A stretch of 59,871 nucleotides of DNA from assembly GCA_945897955.1 (NCBI GenBank), contig CAMDGQ010000017.1, forward strand, positions 1-59,871, in the 5' to 3' direction. The position numbers and the translations under genes are program-made. The notes below the pieces were generated by a model. It worked only from the letters and a program-made list of their open reading frames with translations, did not search any database and was not told the DNA's origin. The DNA is from Tepidiphilus sp. J10 (GTDB lineage Bacteria > Pseudomonadota > Gammaproteobacteria > Burkholderiales > Thiobacillaceae). Of the stretch, positions 29,646 through 38,586 are shown piece by piece (position 1 is the first letter of the stretch; each line of letters starts with the position of its first letter).

Positions 29646-30415
29646 AACTGCCTGCTTTAGCACTTGCCCTGGCCGGCATCATCGCCGCCCTGCCGGCGGC
29701 TGCCGATCTTTCCTTGACCGGACGCAGCACCGTTGTCGCGATGGGCATGCAGGGTGTTGGCCAGGAAGGCGTCTGGCTGCACGGCCAGCAGATTCGGCGC
29801 GACCTGATTGATCGCGGCAAGGCCTACTCGCACCTGTATGACCTGAAGAAGAACGAAATCACCGTGATCGACCATTCGCTGCGTGCGGCGCAGGTATTCA
29901 CGATGGCCTCGCTCAATCAGCAGACCGACGCCAAGGTTTCCAGCAAGGAACTCAAACTCGACCTGAAGCCGACCGGCCGCAAGCACCAATTGCAGAAATG
30001 GAACTGTGCCGAGCACGAAATTGCTGCGGCGATGCCGGCTGAAGTCGGCGGCGAGAAGGTCAGTTTCACGCTCACCGGCACCGTCTGGCTGGCGCGCGAC
30101 ACCGCCGAGCAGAAGGAAGTCGCCGCGTTCATCACCGCTGCTCAGAACCCGGACTTCTTCATGGGCATTCCGGCACTGGCGAAAAGCTCTCCGACGCAGG
30201 CGCGCGGCATGAGCGAAATCGTCCGCCGCATGGCGCCGATGGGCCTGCTTTGCGCGGTCGATGTGAAGACCAACTACGAAGGCTCCGGCCGCATGGCCGC
30301 GCTGTCGAACAAGCTCAACAGCCGCATCAGCCTGACTTACCAGCAATACGGCAGCGCCCCATTGAAAGCCGATGTGTTCGATATCCCGAAGGGCTACCGG
30401 GTGGAACGTAAATAG
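29642..30415 (+). CDS. Periplasmic LolA/DUF4412-like protein, partner of the MMPL exporter
   Basis: A 257-residue protein with a clear Sec signal (cleavage near ALPAAA). The body alternates short beta-strands: a YSHLYDLKKNEITVIDHSLR segment like the antiparallel strands of LolA/DUF4412 lipoprotein-carrier folds, two cysteines (NCAEHE and LLCAVDV), and an end in FDIPKGYRVERK. The fold assignment is inference from pattern. The ATGA overlap with the MMPL gene suggests a periplasmic carrier or sensor for the exported lipid. Confidence 0.6.
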   Translation: MKLPALALALAGIIAALPAAADLSLTGRSTVVAMGMQGVGQEGVWLHGQQIRRDLIDRGKAYSHLYDLKKNEITVIDHSLRAAQVFTMASLNQQTDAKVSSKELKLDLKPTGRKHQLQKWNCAEHEIAAAMPAEVGGEKVSFTLTGTVWLARDTAEQKEVAAFITAAQNPDFFMGIPALAKSSPTQARGMSEIVRRMAPMGLLCAVDVKTNYEGSGRMAALSNKLNSRISLTYQQYGSAPLKADVFDIPKGYRVERK

Positions 30416-30502
30416 CGCGAGGCAACGGGCTGTCGTAGATGTTGAGACCATCCCGGCAACAGCCCGAAGCTTGAACCAGCTTCAAGGTTCAAGGCTCAAG
30501 GT

Positions 30503-31177
30503 TCAATGCCCGACGATGTCGCCCTTCATCGGCGCGACAAGACCAACCAACTCGTTTTTTTCACGCGCTGGAACGCCGAATTTATCGAGCGTCCTGATCA
30601 GGTTCTCGGCCACTGCGCCAAATTCGGCTTCGGTGATGTTCATGCCGCTGTGAGCGCTCTTCATGTCGCGGCCGGTATAGGTGCAGGGGCCGCCGGTCGC
30701 TTGACACAACTGGTCGAGCAACTTGTCGCGGCAAGCCCCGGAGAGTCTGCCGGCCAGTCTGGGGTCGGCTCTGGAGGTGGCGATCACGTCGTCCACTGCG
30801 GCGGTCAAGGCGCTCATGCCGCCCAGACGCCAGAACAGGCTGGCCTTTTCCATGCCGAGCGGGCGCTGGCTGGCATAGAACGCCGCCAGATCGGCCCTGT
30901 CCTGATCATTCATGCCCAGGCTGATGATGCTCATCATCGGGTGGGTCTGGCGCTGGCCGGTCTTGAAGGCATTCAGCGTCTGCATCAGGCTGGCCGGGTG
31001 TTGACCGGCGAGGCGCACGGACAAGTGCGTCAGGTTGCCATCGGCGCCATGGCAGGTCGTGCAGAAGAACGATTTGACCGCGCCATTGGCGACTATGCCG
31101 GCAGCCGATGCTGCGTTGGGCAGCGCTGCGAGCAAAGCCAGCGCCAATGCCGAAAACAGGATTTTGTGTTTACGCAT
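30503..31177 (-). CDS. Cytochrome c fused to a group I truncated haemoglobin
   Basis: A 224-residue exported fusion. After a signal (cleavage near AASA) comes a small c-type cytochrome with CTTCH at residues 39-43 and a likely axial Met in HPMMSII. From about residue 113 it is a group I truncated globin: LFWRLGGMSALTAAVDD, then CQATGGPCTYTGRDM, proximal His176 in SAHSGMNI, and a DKFGVPAREKNEL tail. The usual B10 Tyr position (DFY) reads Val-Ile, so distal ligand stabilisation should differ. A periplasmic haem-to-haem electron path handling NO or O2 is plausible but inferred. AAGGAG precedes the start. Confidence 0.88.
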   Translation of the reverse strand: MRKHKILFSALALALLAALPNAASAAGIVANGAVKSFFCTTCHGADGNLTHLSVRLAGQHPASLMQTLNAFKTGQRQTHPMMSIISLGMNDQDRADLAAFYASQRPLGMEKASLFWRLGGMSALTAAVDDVIATSRADPRLAGRLSGACRDKLLDQLCQATGGPCTYTGRDMKSAHSGMNITEAEFGAVAENLIRTLDKFGVPAREKNELVGLVAPMKGDIVGH

Positions 31178-31473
31178 GACGATCTCCTTCAGGAACGGGA
31201 CAACAAACCGGCTGAACGCCAGCCGGGGGAATCAACAACTGGGTCCGCAAGTGCGGCAACGATGGCTGGCCCGCGATTGACCATGCGCGCCGGGAACCTG
31301 CACGCGATGCTGGAAACGCTGCATGTTTGTCATACATTGCGGCCTCCCGCGATGCTGCTTGCTCGATAAAAGCTTTTCTTCTGTTCTCAGCATAGAAAGC
31401 CCGAGATTCCCGACAAGTCCGATCCCCGGCTAAAGGTTAAAATCCGCCGGTTTTTCCAATACCGCGAACCGCC

Positions 31474-32391
31474 ATGCCCGCTTTTCAGGACATCATCCTC
31501 ACGCTCCAGCGCTTCTGGGGTGAACAGGGCTGCACGTTATTGCAGCCGTACGATCTCGAAGTCGGCGCCGGCACCAGCCATACCGCCACATTTTTACGCT
31601 CGCTCGGGCCGGAACCCTGGAAGGCCGCCTATGTCCAGCCATCGCGCCGGCCGAAGGACGGCCGTTACGGCGAAAACCCGAACCGTTTGCAGCATTACTA
31701 CCAATTTCAGGTGGTGCTGAAACCGGCGCCGGAAAACATTCTTGAGCTGTATCTCGGCTCGCTTGAAGCGCTTGGCTTCGACCTCAGGCAGAACGACATC
31801 CGCTTTGTCGAGGACGATTGGGAAAACCCGACTCTGGGCGCCTGGGGCCTGGGTTGGGAAGTCTGGCTGAACGGCATGGAAGTCACCCAGTTCACCTATT
31901 TCCAGCAGGTCGGCGGCATCAACTGCAAACCGATCACCGGTGAAATCACCTACGGCCTGGAACGCCTCGCGATGTATCTGCAGGGCGTGGATAACGTGTT
32001 CGATCTGGAATACTCGCCCGGCGTAAGTTACGGCGACGTGTTCCACCAGAACGAGGTGGAGCAATCGACCTACAACTTCGAACACAGCGACGTCGAGTTC
32101 CTGCTCACCGCGTTCAACGCCTATGAAAAGCAGGCGAAAAACCTGATGGAAAACAAGCTGGCGCTGCCGGCCTACGAGCAGGTGCTGAAAGCCGGCCACA
32201 CTTTCAATCTGCTTGACGCGCGCGGCGCAATTTCGGTGACCGAGCGCGCTGCCTATATCGGCCGCATTCGCAACCTGGCGCGCAGCGTGGCGCAGAGCTA
32301 CCTTGATTCCCGCGCCCGTCTTGGCTTCCCGATGGCGCCGAAGGCGTGGGCCGAGGAAGTGCTGGCGCAGATCGAGAAGAAGGCGGCTTGA
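31474..32391 (+). CDS. glyQ: Glycyl-tRNA synthetase alpha subunit
   Basis: A 305-residue catalytic subunit of the bacterial alpha2beta2 glycyl-tRNA synthetase. It is highly conserved: [75 protein letters not shown]. Length matches the family. glyS follows after a gap that holds a palindromic repeat. The 296-bp upstream gap shows only the promoter region shared with the divergent cytochrome-globin gene. Confidence 0.98.
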   Translation: MPAFQDIILTLQRFWGEQGCTLLQPYDLEVGAGTSHTATFLRSLGPEPWKAAYVQPSRRPKDGRYGENPNRLQHYYQFQVVLKPAPENILELYLGSLEALGFDLRQNDIRFVEDDWENPTLGAWGLGWEVWLNGMEVTQFTYFQQVGGINCKPITGEITYGLERLAMYLQGVDNVFDLEYSPGVSYGDVFHQNEVEQSTYNFEHSDVEFLLTAFNAYEKQAKNLMENKLALPAYEQVLKAGHTFNLLDARGAISVTERAAYIGRIRNLARSVAQSYLDSRARLGFPMAPKAWAEEVLAQIEKKAA

Positions 32392-32410
32392 AGCATGTCA
32401 GCAATCCATA

Positions 32411-32480
32411 CCGTCATTCCGGCGCAGGCCGGAATCCAGAATTCAACGACCTGGACCCCGGCCTTCGCCGGAGTGACGGG
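32411..32480. repeat. Palindromic repeat between glyQ and glyS
   Basis: CCGTCATTCCGGCGCAGGCC (32411-32430) is mirrored by GGCCTTCGCCGGAGTGACGG (complementary arm, about 32460-32479), forming a nearly perfect hairpin about 70 bases long overall. It belongs to the widespread CGTCATTCCGGC-type intergenic repeat. It interrupts an operon normally transcribed through. Confidence 0.85.
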
Positions 32481-32500
32481 ATAAACAGAGCTTTCCGCAT

Positions 32501-34609
32501 ATGAGTACGAAAAATCTTCTGATCGAACTGTTCGTCGAAGAACTGCCGCCGAAGGCGCTGAAAAAACTGGGGGAAGCCTTTTCCCAAATACTGGCCGACT
32601 CGCTCAAAGCACAGGGTCTGGCTGACGATGCCAGCGTCGTTACCCCCTTCGCTTCGCCGCGCCGACTGGCGGCGCACATTACCCAGGTTGCGGAGTGTGC
32701 TGCGGACAAGCCGATGTTGCACAAGTTGATGCCGGTCAGTGTCGGCCTGAATGCTGCTGGCGAAGCGACCCCGGCTTTGTTGAAGCGGCTTGCCGCGATG
32801 GGGCTGGATGCATCGGTTGTGTCGCAACTCAAGCGCATGCCGGATGGCAAGGCCGAAGCGTTGTTCCTTGATACGGTGGCGCCTGGTGTTTCGTTGGCGG
32901 CAGGTTTGCAGAAGGCGCTGGATGAAGCGCTGAGCAAGCTGCCGATTCCTAAGGTGATGACTTATCAACTGGCCGATGGCTGGACTTCGGTCAATTTCGT
33001 GCGTCCGGCGCATGCCCTGGTGGCATTGCATGGCGCCGATGTGGTGCCGGTCTCGGCGCTGGGTCTGAATGCCGGCCGCGAGACACAAGGGCATCGGTTC
33101 GAGGCGCTGAAGCATCCGCTGCAGATTGAAAACGCCGACAGCTATGCCGCGCAGATGCGGGATGAAGGCGCGGTGATTGCCGCGTTTGCCGAACGTCGCG
33201 GCGAGATCGTGCGCCAACTCCACGAAGCTGCTGCCAGGATAGGCGGCGGTGTTCAGCCCATCGAGGACGATGCCCTGCTGGATGAAGTCACCGCGCTGGT
33301 CGAACGGCCGAATGTGCTGCTCTGCCAGTTCGAGTCGGAGTTCCTGCAAGTGCCGCAGGAATGCCTGATTCTGACCATGAAGGCGAACCAGAAATATTTC
33401 CCGCTGCTGGCAAGCGATGGTCACCTGACCAATCAGTTCCTGATCGTGTCCAACATCTCGCCGGCCGATCCATCGGCGGTGATCGGCGGCAACGAGCGTG
33501 TGGTGCGTCCGCGTCTGGCCGACGCCAAGTTTTTCTTCGATCAGGATCGCAAGAAGACGCTGGAATCGCGCGTCGAACTGCTCGCCAACGTGGTCTATCA
33601 CAACAAGCTGGGCAGCCAGGGCGCGCGCGTCAAACGGCTGAGCAAGCTGGCTGCCGCCATTGCGCGGGAACTCGGCGCGGATGCGGAACTGGCGGCGCGC
33701 GCTGCGCTGCTGGCGAAGGCTGACCTGATCACCGATATGGTCGGCGAATTCCCCGAACTGCAAGGCATCATGGGGCGTTACTACGCATTGCACGACGGTG
33801 AGGATGCACGCGTGGCGGATGCCATCCGCGACCATTACCAGCCGCGCTTCGCAGGTGACAGCCTGCCCCTGGACAACATCGCGCTGGCAGTGGCGATGGC
33901 CGAGCGTCTTGACACGCTGGTCGGGATTTTCGGTATCGGCCTCACGCCTACCGGCGACAAGGATCCGTTCGCCTTGCGCCGCGCCGCGCTGGGCGTGCTG
34001 CGCATGCTGATGGAGCGCGCCCTGCCGCTCGACCTGATGCAATTGCTGGAGCTGGCGCGCGTGCAGTTTGCCGATGGACAGGTTGCCAGCAGTGTCGCGC
34101 TCGATGTGTTCCAGTTCATGCTTGACCGTTTGCGTGTCTCGCTGAAGGACCAGGGCGCCGCCGGCGATCAGGTCGAAGCCGTGGTCTGCCAGGCTCCCAC
34201 CCGCATCGATCAGGTGCCGGCGCGCCTGGCGGCGGTGGCCGAATTCAGCCGCTTGCCGGAAGCGGAAGCGCTGGCAGCGGCGAACAAACGCATTCAGAAC
34301 ATCCTGCGCAAATCGGAAGGCGGCAACACGGCAGTGGATGCCGCGCTTTTTCAGGAAGAGGCCGAGCGGACCTTGTTTGCTGCGGTGAATGTCTTGCGCC
34401 CCGATGTCGAAGCCGCGCTGAACAGACTCGACTTTGCCGGTGCGTTGATGCGCTTGTCGAGTCTGCGCGCGCCGGTCGATCGCTTCTTCGACGAAGTCAT
34501 GGTGATGGCCGAGGAGCCGCTGGTGCGGGCCAATCGGCTGGGCTTGCTGGCCAATCTTGCCGGCCTGATGAACAGTGTCGCGGACATCTCCCAGCTTTCC
34601 GGGAAATAA
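32501..34609 (+). CDS. glyS: Glycyl-tRNA synthetase beta subunit
   Basis: A 702-residue subunit that recognises tRNA-Gly. Family segments: LLIELFVEELPPKALKKLGE at the start, FASPRRLA, FVRPAHALVALHG, VPQECLILTMKANQKYFPL, NEMFVVxR-like VIGGNERVVRPRLADAKFF, VYHNKLGSQGARVKRL and a C-terminal ALMRLSSLRAPVDRFFDEVM. Length is typical. It ends 14 bp before the GGDEF gene. Confidence 0.97.
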   Translation: MSTKNLLIELFVEELPPKALKKLGEAFSQILADSLKAQGLADDASVVTPFASPRRLAAHITQVAECAADKPMLHKLMPVSVGLNAAGEATPALLKRLAAMGLDASVVSQLKRMPDGKAEALFLDTVAPGVSLAAGLQKALDEALSKLPIPKVMTYQLADGWTSVNFVRPAHALVALHGADVVPVSALGLNAGRETQGHRFEALKHPLQIENADSYAAQMRDEGAVIAAFAERRGEIVRQLHEAAARIGGGVQPIEDDALLDEVTALVERPNVLLCQFESEFLQVPQECLILTMKANQKYFPLLASDGHLTNQFLIVSNISPADPSAVIGGNERVVRPRLADAKFFFDQDRKKTLESRVELLANVVYHNKLGSQGARVKRLSKLAAAIARELGADAELAARAALLAKADLITDMVGEFPELQGIMGRYYALHDGEDARVADAIRDHYQPRFAGDSLPLDNIALAVAMAERLDTLVGIFGIGLTPTGDKDPFALRRAALGVLRMLMERALPLDLMQLLELARVQFADGQVASSVALDVFQFMLDRLRVSLKDQGAAGDQVEAVVCQAPTRIDQVPARLAAVAEFSRLPEAEALAAANKRIQNILRKSEGGNTAVDAALFQEEAERTLFAAVNVLRPDVEAALNRLDFAGALMRLSSLRAPVDRFFDEVMVMAEEPLVRANRLGLLANLAGLMNSVADISQLSGK

Positions 34610-34623
34610 CCGATTTCCCGGCT

Positions 34624-35925
34624 ATGTCCGATGCTGACAACAGCGCTCGCTACACGATATCCCGCTTCAGCGCGGAGTTTGTCGATGCAGATGTAGAGTT
34701 GGCGTACCGCATGGCGCGCCATGAGGCCGTTGTGCGCGAAGCCAGGATCGCTTTCGCCAGCATCATCCTGGTCAGTCTGGTTTTGGCGGTGAGCGAATAT
34801 CTGGTGCTGGGTCCGAGCGAGGAATTCAGCGCTCTGCTCATTGGACGCATCGTGATCAGTCTGCTTTGTCTGCTGGCCATTGCAGGCGCGCGGCGCTTCT
34901 GGCGTTCGCTGATGGATGGCGTCATCCCCGGCATTGTCGAAGCGGTCGGTGTGTTCGGCTTTCTGACCATGACCTTGATGCGGCCTTACGAACCCGGCTG
35001 GCACGGCTTGAGCATGATGCTGATTCTGTTCGGCCTTTACATCTTTGTGCCGAACCGGTTTTTGCACATCGTGGTGCTGGCGTGTACCGCAACGCTGGCG
35101 TTTGTCGTATTGCTCGACGCCCATTTCCAGCTTTTGATGCATGAACTGCTGATTTTTTGCGTCATCCTGACCGTGGGCAATCTGCTTGGAGCACGCGCCG
35201 CGTATCGAACCAGCCGTGGTATGCGGGAGGAATACAGCGCCACCGAGCAATTACGCCTGACCCGGGAAACACTTGCCGGAGCGATCGAGGCGGCTGCCTG
35301 CCTGCAAGCCGAACGCGATGCGCTGGCACAGAGCGATGCGTTGACCGGTACGGTCAACCGGCGCCATTTTCTTGCCATGCTCGAACGCGCCACCCTCGTT
35401 TCTCCGGGCCAGGATGCCAGCGCCTACCCGGTCAACATTTCCTTGCTGGTGCTCGAAGTGGACTACTTCAAGCAGATCAACGATACCTACGGTCATCAGC
35501 ATGGTGAAGCGGTTCTGAAGCATCTGGCCACGGTCTGCCAGCGGGTATTGCGTCGCGGCGATGTCCTGGCGCGGCTGCGCGACTCGACCTTCGCCGCGCT
35601 GATGTATGACGCTGAAGGGCGCGTTGGACAGCAGATGGGCGAACGCCTGCGCGCCGAACTGCATCATGTGCCGCTGCGTCTGCCTGCAACGGCCTTGTAC
35701 ATCAGCACCAGCATCGGTGTGGCGCAATGGCAGGCGCATGAATCGACGGAATCCTTCCTGCGCCGTGCCGATGGTGCGCTTGCGTCAGCCCAGGGGCATG
35801 GCGGCAACCGGGTGGAGCTCGCTGCGACGGCCGCCGAGGCTGCCGTCAAGCCGCCACTTGAGGGTGCCGACGTGCAGGCTCAGAATGCCCCCGCCACCCT
35901 CAACCCTTTGCCGGAGCGCCCATGA
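34624..35925 (+). CDS. Membrane GGDEF-domain protein with degenerate active site
   Basis: A 433-residue protein with about six membrane helices (42-188), a short coiled-coil region (200-235) and a C-terminal GGDEF domain (about 236-400). The domain keeps DALTGTVNRRHF, the metal-binding Asp280 (LEVDYFKQINDTYGHQHGE) and STSIGVA, but the GG(D/E)EF signature is replaced by RDSTF at 319-323, so cyclic-di-GMP synthesis is unlikely. It may act as a GTP- or c-di-GMP-sensing or scaffold protein. It sits inside the glyQ-glyS-gmhB-plsC cluster and overlaps gmhB by four bases. Confidence 0.88.
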   Translation: MSDADNSARYTISRFSAEFVDADVELAYRMARHEAVVREARIAFASIILVSLVLAVSEYLVLGPSEEFSALLIGRIVISLLCLLAIAGARRFWRSLMDGVIPGIVEAVGVFGFLTMTLMRPYEPGWHGLSMMLILFGLYIFVPNRFLHIVVLACTATLAFVVLLDAHFQLLMHELLIFCVILTVGNLLGARAAYRTSRGMREEYSATEQLRLTRETLAGAIEAAACLQAERDALAQSDALTGTVNRRHFLAMLERATLVSPGQDASAYPVNISLLVLEVDYFKQINDTYGHQHGEAVLKHLATVCQRVLRRGDVLARLRDSTFAALMYDAEGRVGQQMGERLRAELHHVPLRLPATALYISTSIGVAQWQAHESTESFLRRADGALASAQGHGGNRVELAATAAEAAVKPPLEGADVQAQNAPATLNPLPERP

Positions 35926-36464
35926 AGCTAGTAATCCTCGACCGCGATGGCGTCATCAATTTCGATTCCGATCAATTCATCAAAAGTCCGCGCGAATGGA
36001 ATCCGATTCCCGGTAGCGTCGAAGCCATCGCCCAGCTGAATCAGGCCGGATATCGGGTGGTCGTGGCGACCAACCAGTCCGGTGTCGGCCGCGGCCTGTT
36101 CGACATGTCCACCCTCAATGCCATCCATTCCAAGATGCACAAGCTCGTTGGCCAGGCCGGCGGCCGCATCGACGCAGTGTTCCTCTGCCCGCACGCGTCG
36201 GATTCGCGCTGCGCCTGCCGCAAGCCCAAGACCGGGTTGTTTCTGGATATTGCCGCGCGTTTCCATGTCGATCTGAGCGGCGTACATGCCGTTGGCGATG
36301 CCTTGCGCGATATTCAATGCGCGATCAGTGTCGGTGCGCGTCCCATGCTGGTGAAAACCGGGAAAGGCATGCGCACGCTGGAGGGGGGGCAGCTTCCGGT
36401 TGGCGTGCCGGTGTACGAGAACCTGACCCAGGCCGCGCAGGCGATCATCAGAGAAGTGGCATGA
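35922..36464 (+). CDS. gmhB: D-glycero-beta-D-manno-heptose 1,7-bisphosphate 7-phosphatase
   Basis: A 180-residue HAD phosphatase for the ADP-heptose pathway of lipopolysaccharide core. Motif I is ILDRDGVIN; TNQSGVGRG and the zinc-binding loop CPHASDSRCACRKPKTGL follow, then GDALRDIQ. Length and zinc loop distinguish GmhB from other HAD phosphatases. Overlaps of four bases on both sides show tight coupling with the GGDEF gene and plsC. Confidence 0.95.
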   Translation: MKLVILDRDGVINFDSDQFIKSPREWNPIPGSVEAIAQLNQAGYRVVVATNQSGVGRGLFDMSTLNAIHSKMHKLVGQAGGRIDAVFLCPHASDSRCACRKPKTGLFLDIAARFHVDLSGVHAVGDALRDIQCAISVGARPMLVKTGKGMRTLEGGQLPVGVPVYENLTQAAQAIIREVA

Positions 36465-37162
36465 TCTTTCTGCGTTCCCTGGTTTTCCTACTGGTCAAGG
36501 CAGTGCTGACCATCCCGTTCAGCCTGATCACCTTGATGACCTTCCCATTGCCTGCGCTGGCGCGTTATCGGGTGATCTCGCAATGGAGCCGGATCGTGTC
36601 CTGGCTGGCGCGCGTCATCGTCGGAATTCGCTATCGCGTCGAAGGACTGGAAAACCTGCCCAGCGAGCCGGTAGTCATTCTGGCCAAGCACCAGTCGGCC
36701 TGGGAAACCATTGTGTTCCAGCAGATTTTTCCGCCGATTTCCTTCGTGCTGAAAAAGAATCTGCTCTATATCCCGTTCTTTGGCTGGGGCCTGGCCTTGT
36801 TCAGTCCGATCGCAATTGATCGCGGCGCCGGACGCGAGGCGCTGAAGCAGATCGAGGCGCAGGGCAGGGCACGCCTGAAGACGGGTTTCTGGGTGCTGAT
36901 CTTTCCGGAAGGCACGCGCGTGATGCCGGGCGTTGCGGGCAAGTACCAGGCTGGCGGCGCGTATCTGGCAACCAAAGCCGGCGTCCCGGTACTGCCGGTA
37001 GCGCACAACGCCGGCCGTTTCTGGCCAAAGAACGGCTTCCTGAAATATCCCGGCGAAATTGTTGTCAGAGTCGGTCCACCGATTCCGACTGACGGCCGCA
37101 AGGCCGCGCAAGTCCTGGCTGACAGCGAAAGCTGGATCGAAGCCGCGATGCGCGGGCTTTGA
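36461..37162 (+). CDS. plsC: 1-acyl-sn-glycerol-3-phosphate acyltransferase
   Basis: A 233-residue membrane-anchored acyltransferase making phosphatidic acid. An N-terminal hydrophobic segment is followed by the catalytic block ILAKHQSAWET (an HX4E version of HX4D, usual in this gmhB-linked subgroup), KKNLLYIPFFGWGL, LIFPEGTRV and VPVLPVAHNAG. The start at 36461 begins the membrane helix and overlaps the gmhB stop (ATGA). Confidence 0.94.
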   Translation: MIFLRSLVFLLVKAVLTIPFSLITLMTFPLPALARYRVISQWSRIVSWLARVIVGIRYRVEGLENLPSEPVVILAKHQSAWETIVFQQIFPPISFVLKKNLLYIPFFGWGLALFSPIAIDRGAGREALKQIEAQGRARLKTGFWVLIFPEGTRVMPGVAGKYQAGGAYLATKAGVPVLPVAHNAGRFWPKNGFLKYPGEIVVRVGPPIPTDGRKAAQVLADSESWIEAAMRGL

Positions 37163-37194
37163 CGGTTGGTGTCTGCCAGCCAGGACGGCGATTG

Positions 37195-38586
37195 ATGTTC
37201 ACTGTCGATCAGCTCCGCCCGCTTTTGGCCACAGCCTGTTGCATGGCGCTGGTCACCGGCTGCGCGACCTTGCCGGATACCCAGTTTCTGACCAAGCGTT
37301 ACACGACCCAGGCGGCGCGTTTCGAAAATGCGCGCGGCCCGCTCTCGGAGAAGCGCGGCGCCGCCATCATGGCCGAACTGAAGCGCAAATCGGGGGATCT
37401 GGACATCCTCGACAGGCAGATCACGCTGGAACAGGAAATCGTCGGCAGTCCGCTGGTGGTGGGCAACAAAGTCACGTTGCTGCAGGACGGACCCGAGACC
37501 TACAAGGCGATGTTTGCCGCCATCGCCGCCGCCAGAGACCATGTCAACATCGAGTCCTACATCGTGGAGGACGGCGAAGTCGGTCAGAAATTCGCGGAAC
37601 TTTTGCTTGAGCGGCAGGCGCGCGGCGTTCAGGTCAACCTGATCTATGACAGCGTCGGCGCTTTCGGCACCGACAAGGCCTATTTCGATCGTCTGCGCCA
37701 GGCCGGCGTGCAAGTTCTCGAATTCAATCCGGTCAATCCGCTGGCGGTGCGCAAGCCGTGGACGCTGAACCACCGCGATCATCGCAAGCTGCTGATAGTG
37801 GATGGGCGCACAGCATTCCTCGGCGGCATCAACATCAGCAACGTCTATTCGACCGGGTCCTTCATTCGGAGCGGCAAGGCGCGCACGCCTGTTACAGCGG
37901 GCTGGCGCGATACCGACATTCAGATCGACGGCCCGGTGGTTGGCGAATTCCAGAAGTTGTTCATGCGCACCTGGGAGACGCAGAAAGGCGATGCGCTGGC
38001 GGCAAGAAACTACTTTCCCGCCCTCGCGCCGCGCGGCAAGGAGATTGTGCGCGCCATCGGCAGCACCCCGGATGATCCCTACAGCCTGATCTATCTGACC
38101 CTGATTGCCGCAATCACGCACGCCGACAAGCAGGTTTCCATCACCAACGCCTATTTCGTGCCCGACCCGCAACTGCTCAAAGCACTGCTTGACGCGGCGG
38201 CGCGCGGTGTCGATGTCCGTCTGATTCTGCCCAGCGAATCCGATTCCGCAACGGTGTTTCATGCCGGACGCTCCTATTACGAGGAGCTGCTGGCCGGCGG
38301 CGTGAAAATATACGAGAGGCACGGCGCCGTGCTGCACGCCAAGACCGCCATCGTCGATGGCGTCTGGTCCGTGGTCGGTTCAAGCAATCTTGACTGGCGC
38401 AGCGCGCTCGACAACGACGAAATCAATGCGGTGATTCTGGGGCGGGAATTCGCCCGCCAGATGCAGGCTGCGTTCAGCCAGGATATTGCTGCCTCGCAGC
38501 CCATCGAGCTGGAAAGCTGGCTGCGCAGATCGCCATTGCTGCGCCTGAAAGAACAGGCCGCCCGGCTGTTGGGGCGGTTGCTTTAG
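37195..38586 (+). CDS. Phospholipase D / cardiolipin-synthase-like lipoprotein
   Basis: A 463-residue protein with a lipoprotein signal (CCMALVTGC, lipobox LVTGC) and two HKD catalytic motifs: HRKLLIVDG (in LNHRDHRKLLIVDG) and HAKTAIVDG. The conserved YSTGSF and SSNLDWRSALDNDEIN segments resemble cardiolipin synthase ClsB/ClsC. It would transfer or hydrolyse phosphatidyl groups at the membrane surface. The ATG at 37195 is chosen because it starts the lipoprotein signal; an upstream TTG overlapping plsC is possible. Confidence 0.9.
   Translation: MFTVDQLRPLLATACCMALVTGCATLPDTQFLTKRYTTQAARFENARGPLSEKRGAAIMAELKRKSGDLDILDRQITLEQEIVGSPLVVGNKVTLLQDGPETYKAMFAAIAAARDHVNIESYIVEDGEVGQKFAELLLERQARGVQVNLIYDSVGAFGTDKAYFDRLRQAGVQVLEFNPVNPLAVRKPWTLNHRDHRKLLIVDGRTAFLGGINISNVYSTGSFIRSGKARTPVTAGWRDTDIQIDGPVVGEFQKLFMRTWETQKGDALAARNYFPALAPRGKEIVRAIGSTPDDPYSLIYLTLIAAITHADKQVSITNAYFVPDPQLLKALLDAAARGVDVRLILPSESDSATVFHAGRSYYEELLAGGVKIYERHGAVLHAKTAIVDGVWSVVGSSNLDWRSALDNDEINAVILGREFARQMQAAFSQDIAASQPIELESWLRRSPLLRLKEQAARLLGRLL

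Noticed and set aside
30416..30502. Repeated AAGGTTC/AAGGCTC motif between the periplasmic gene and the cytochrome-globin gene
   Set aside because: A low-complexity run of under 40 bases between convergent genes; too short and irregular for an array or integration site.
32414..34042. Long minus-strand open frame opposite glyS
   Set aside because: Antisense to a fully conserved gene, with a low-complexity composition and no recognisable domain.
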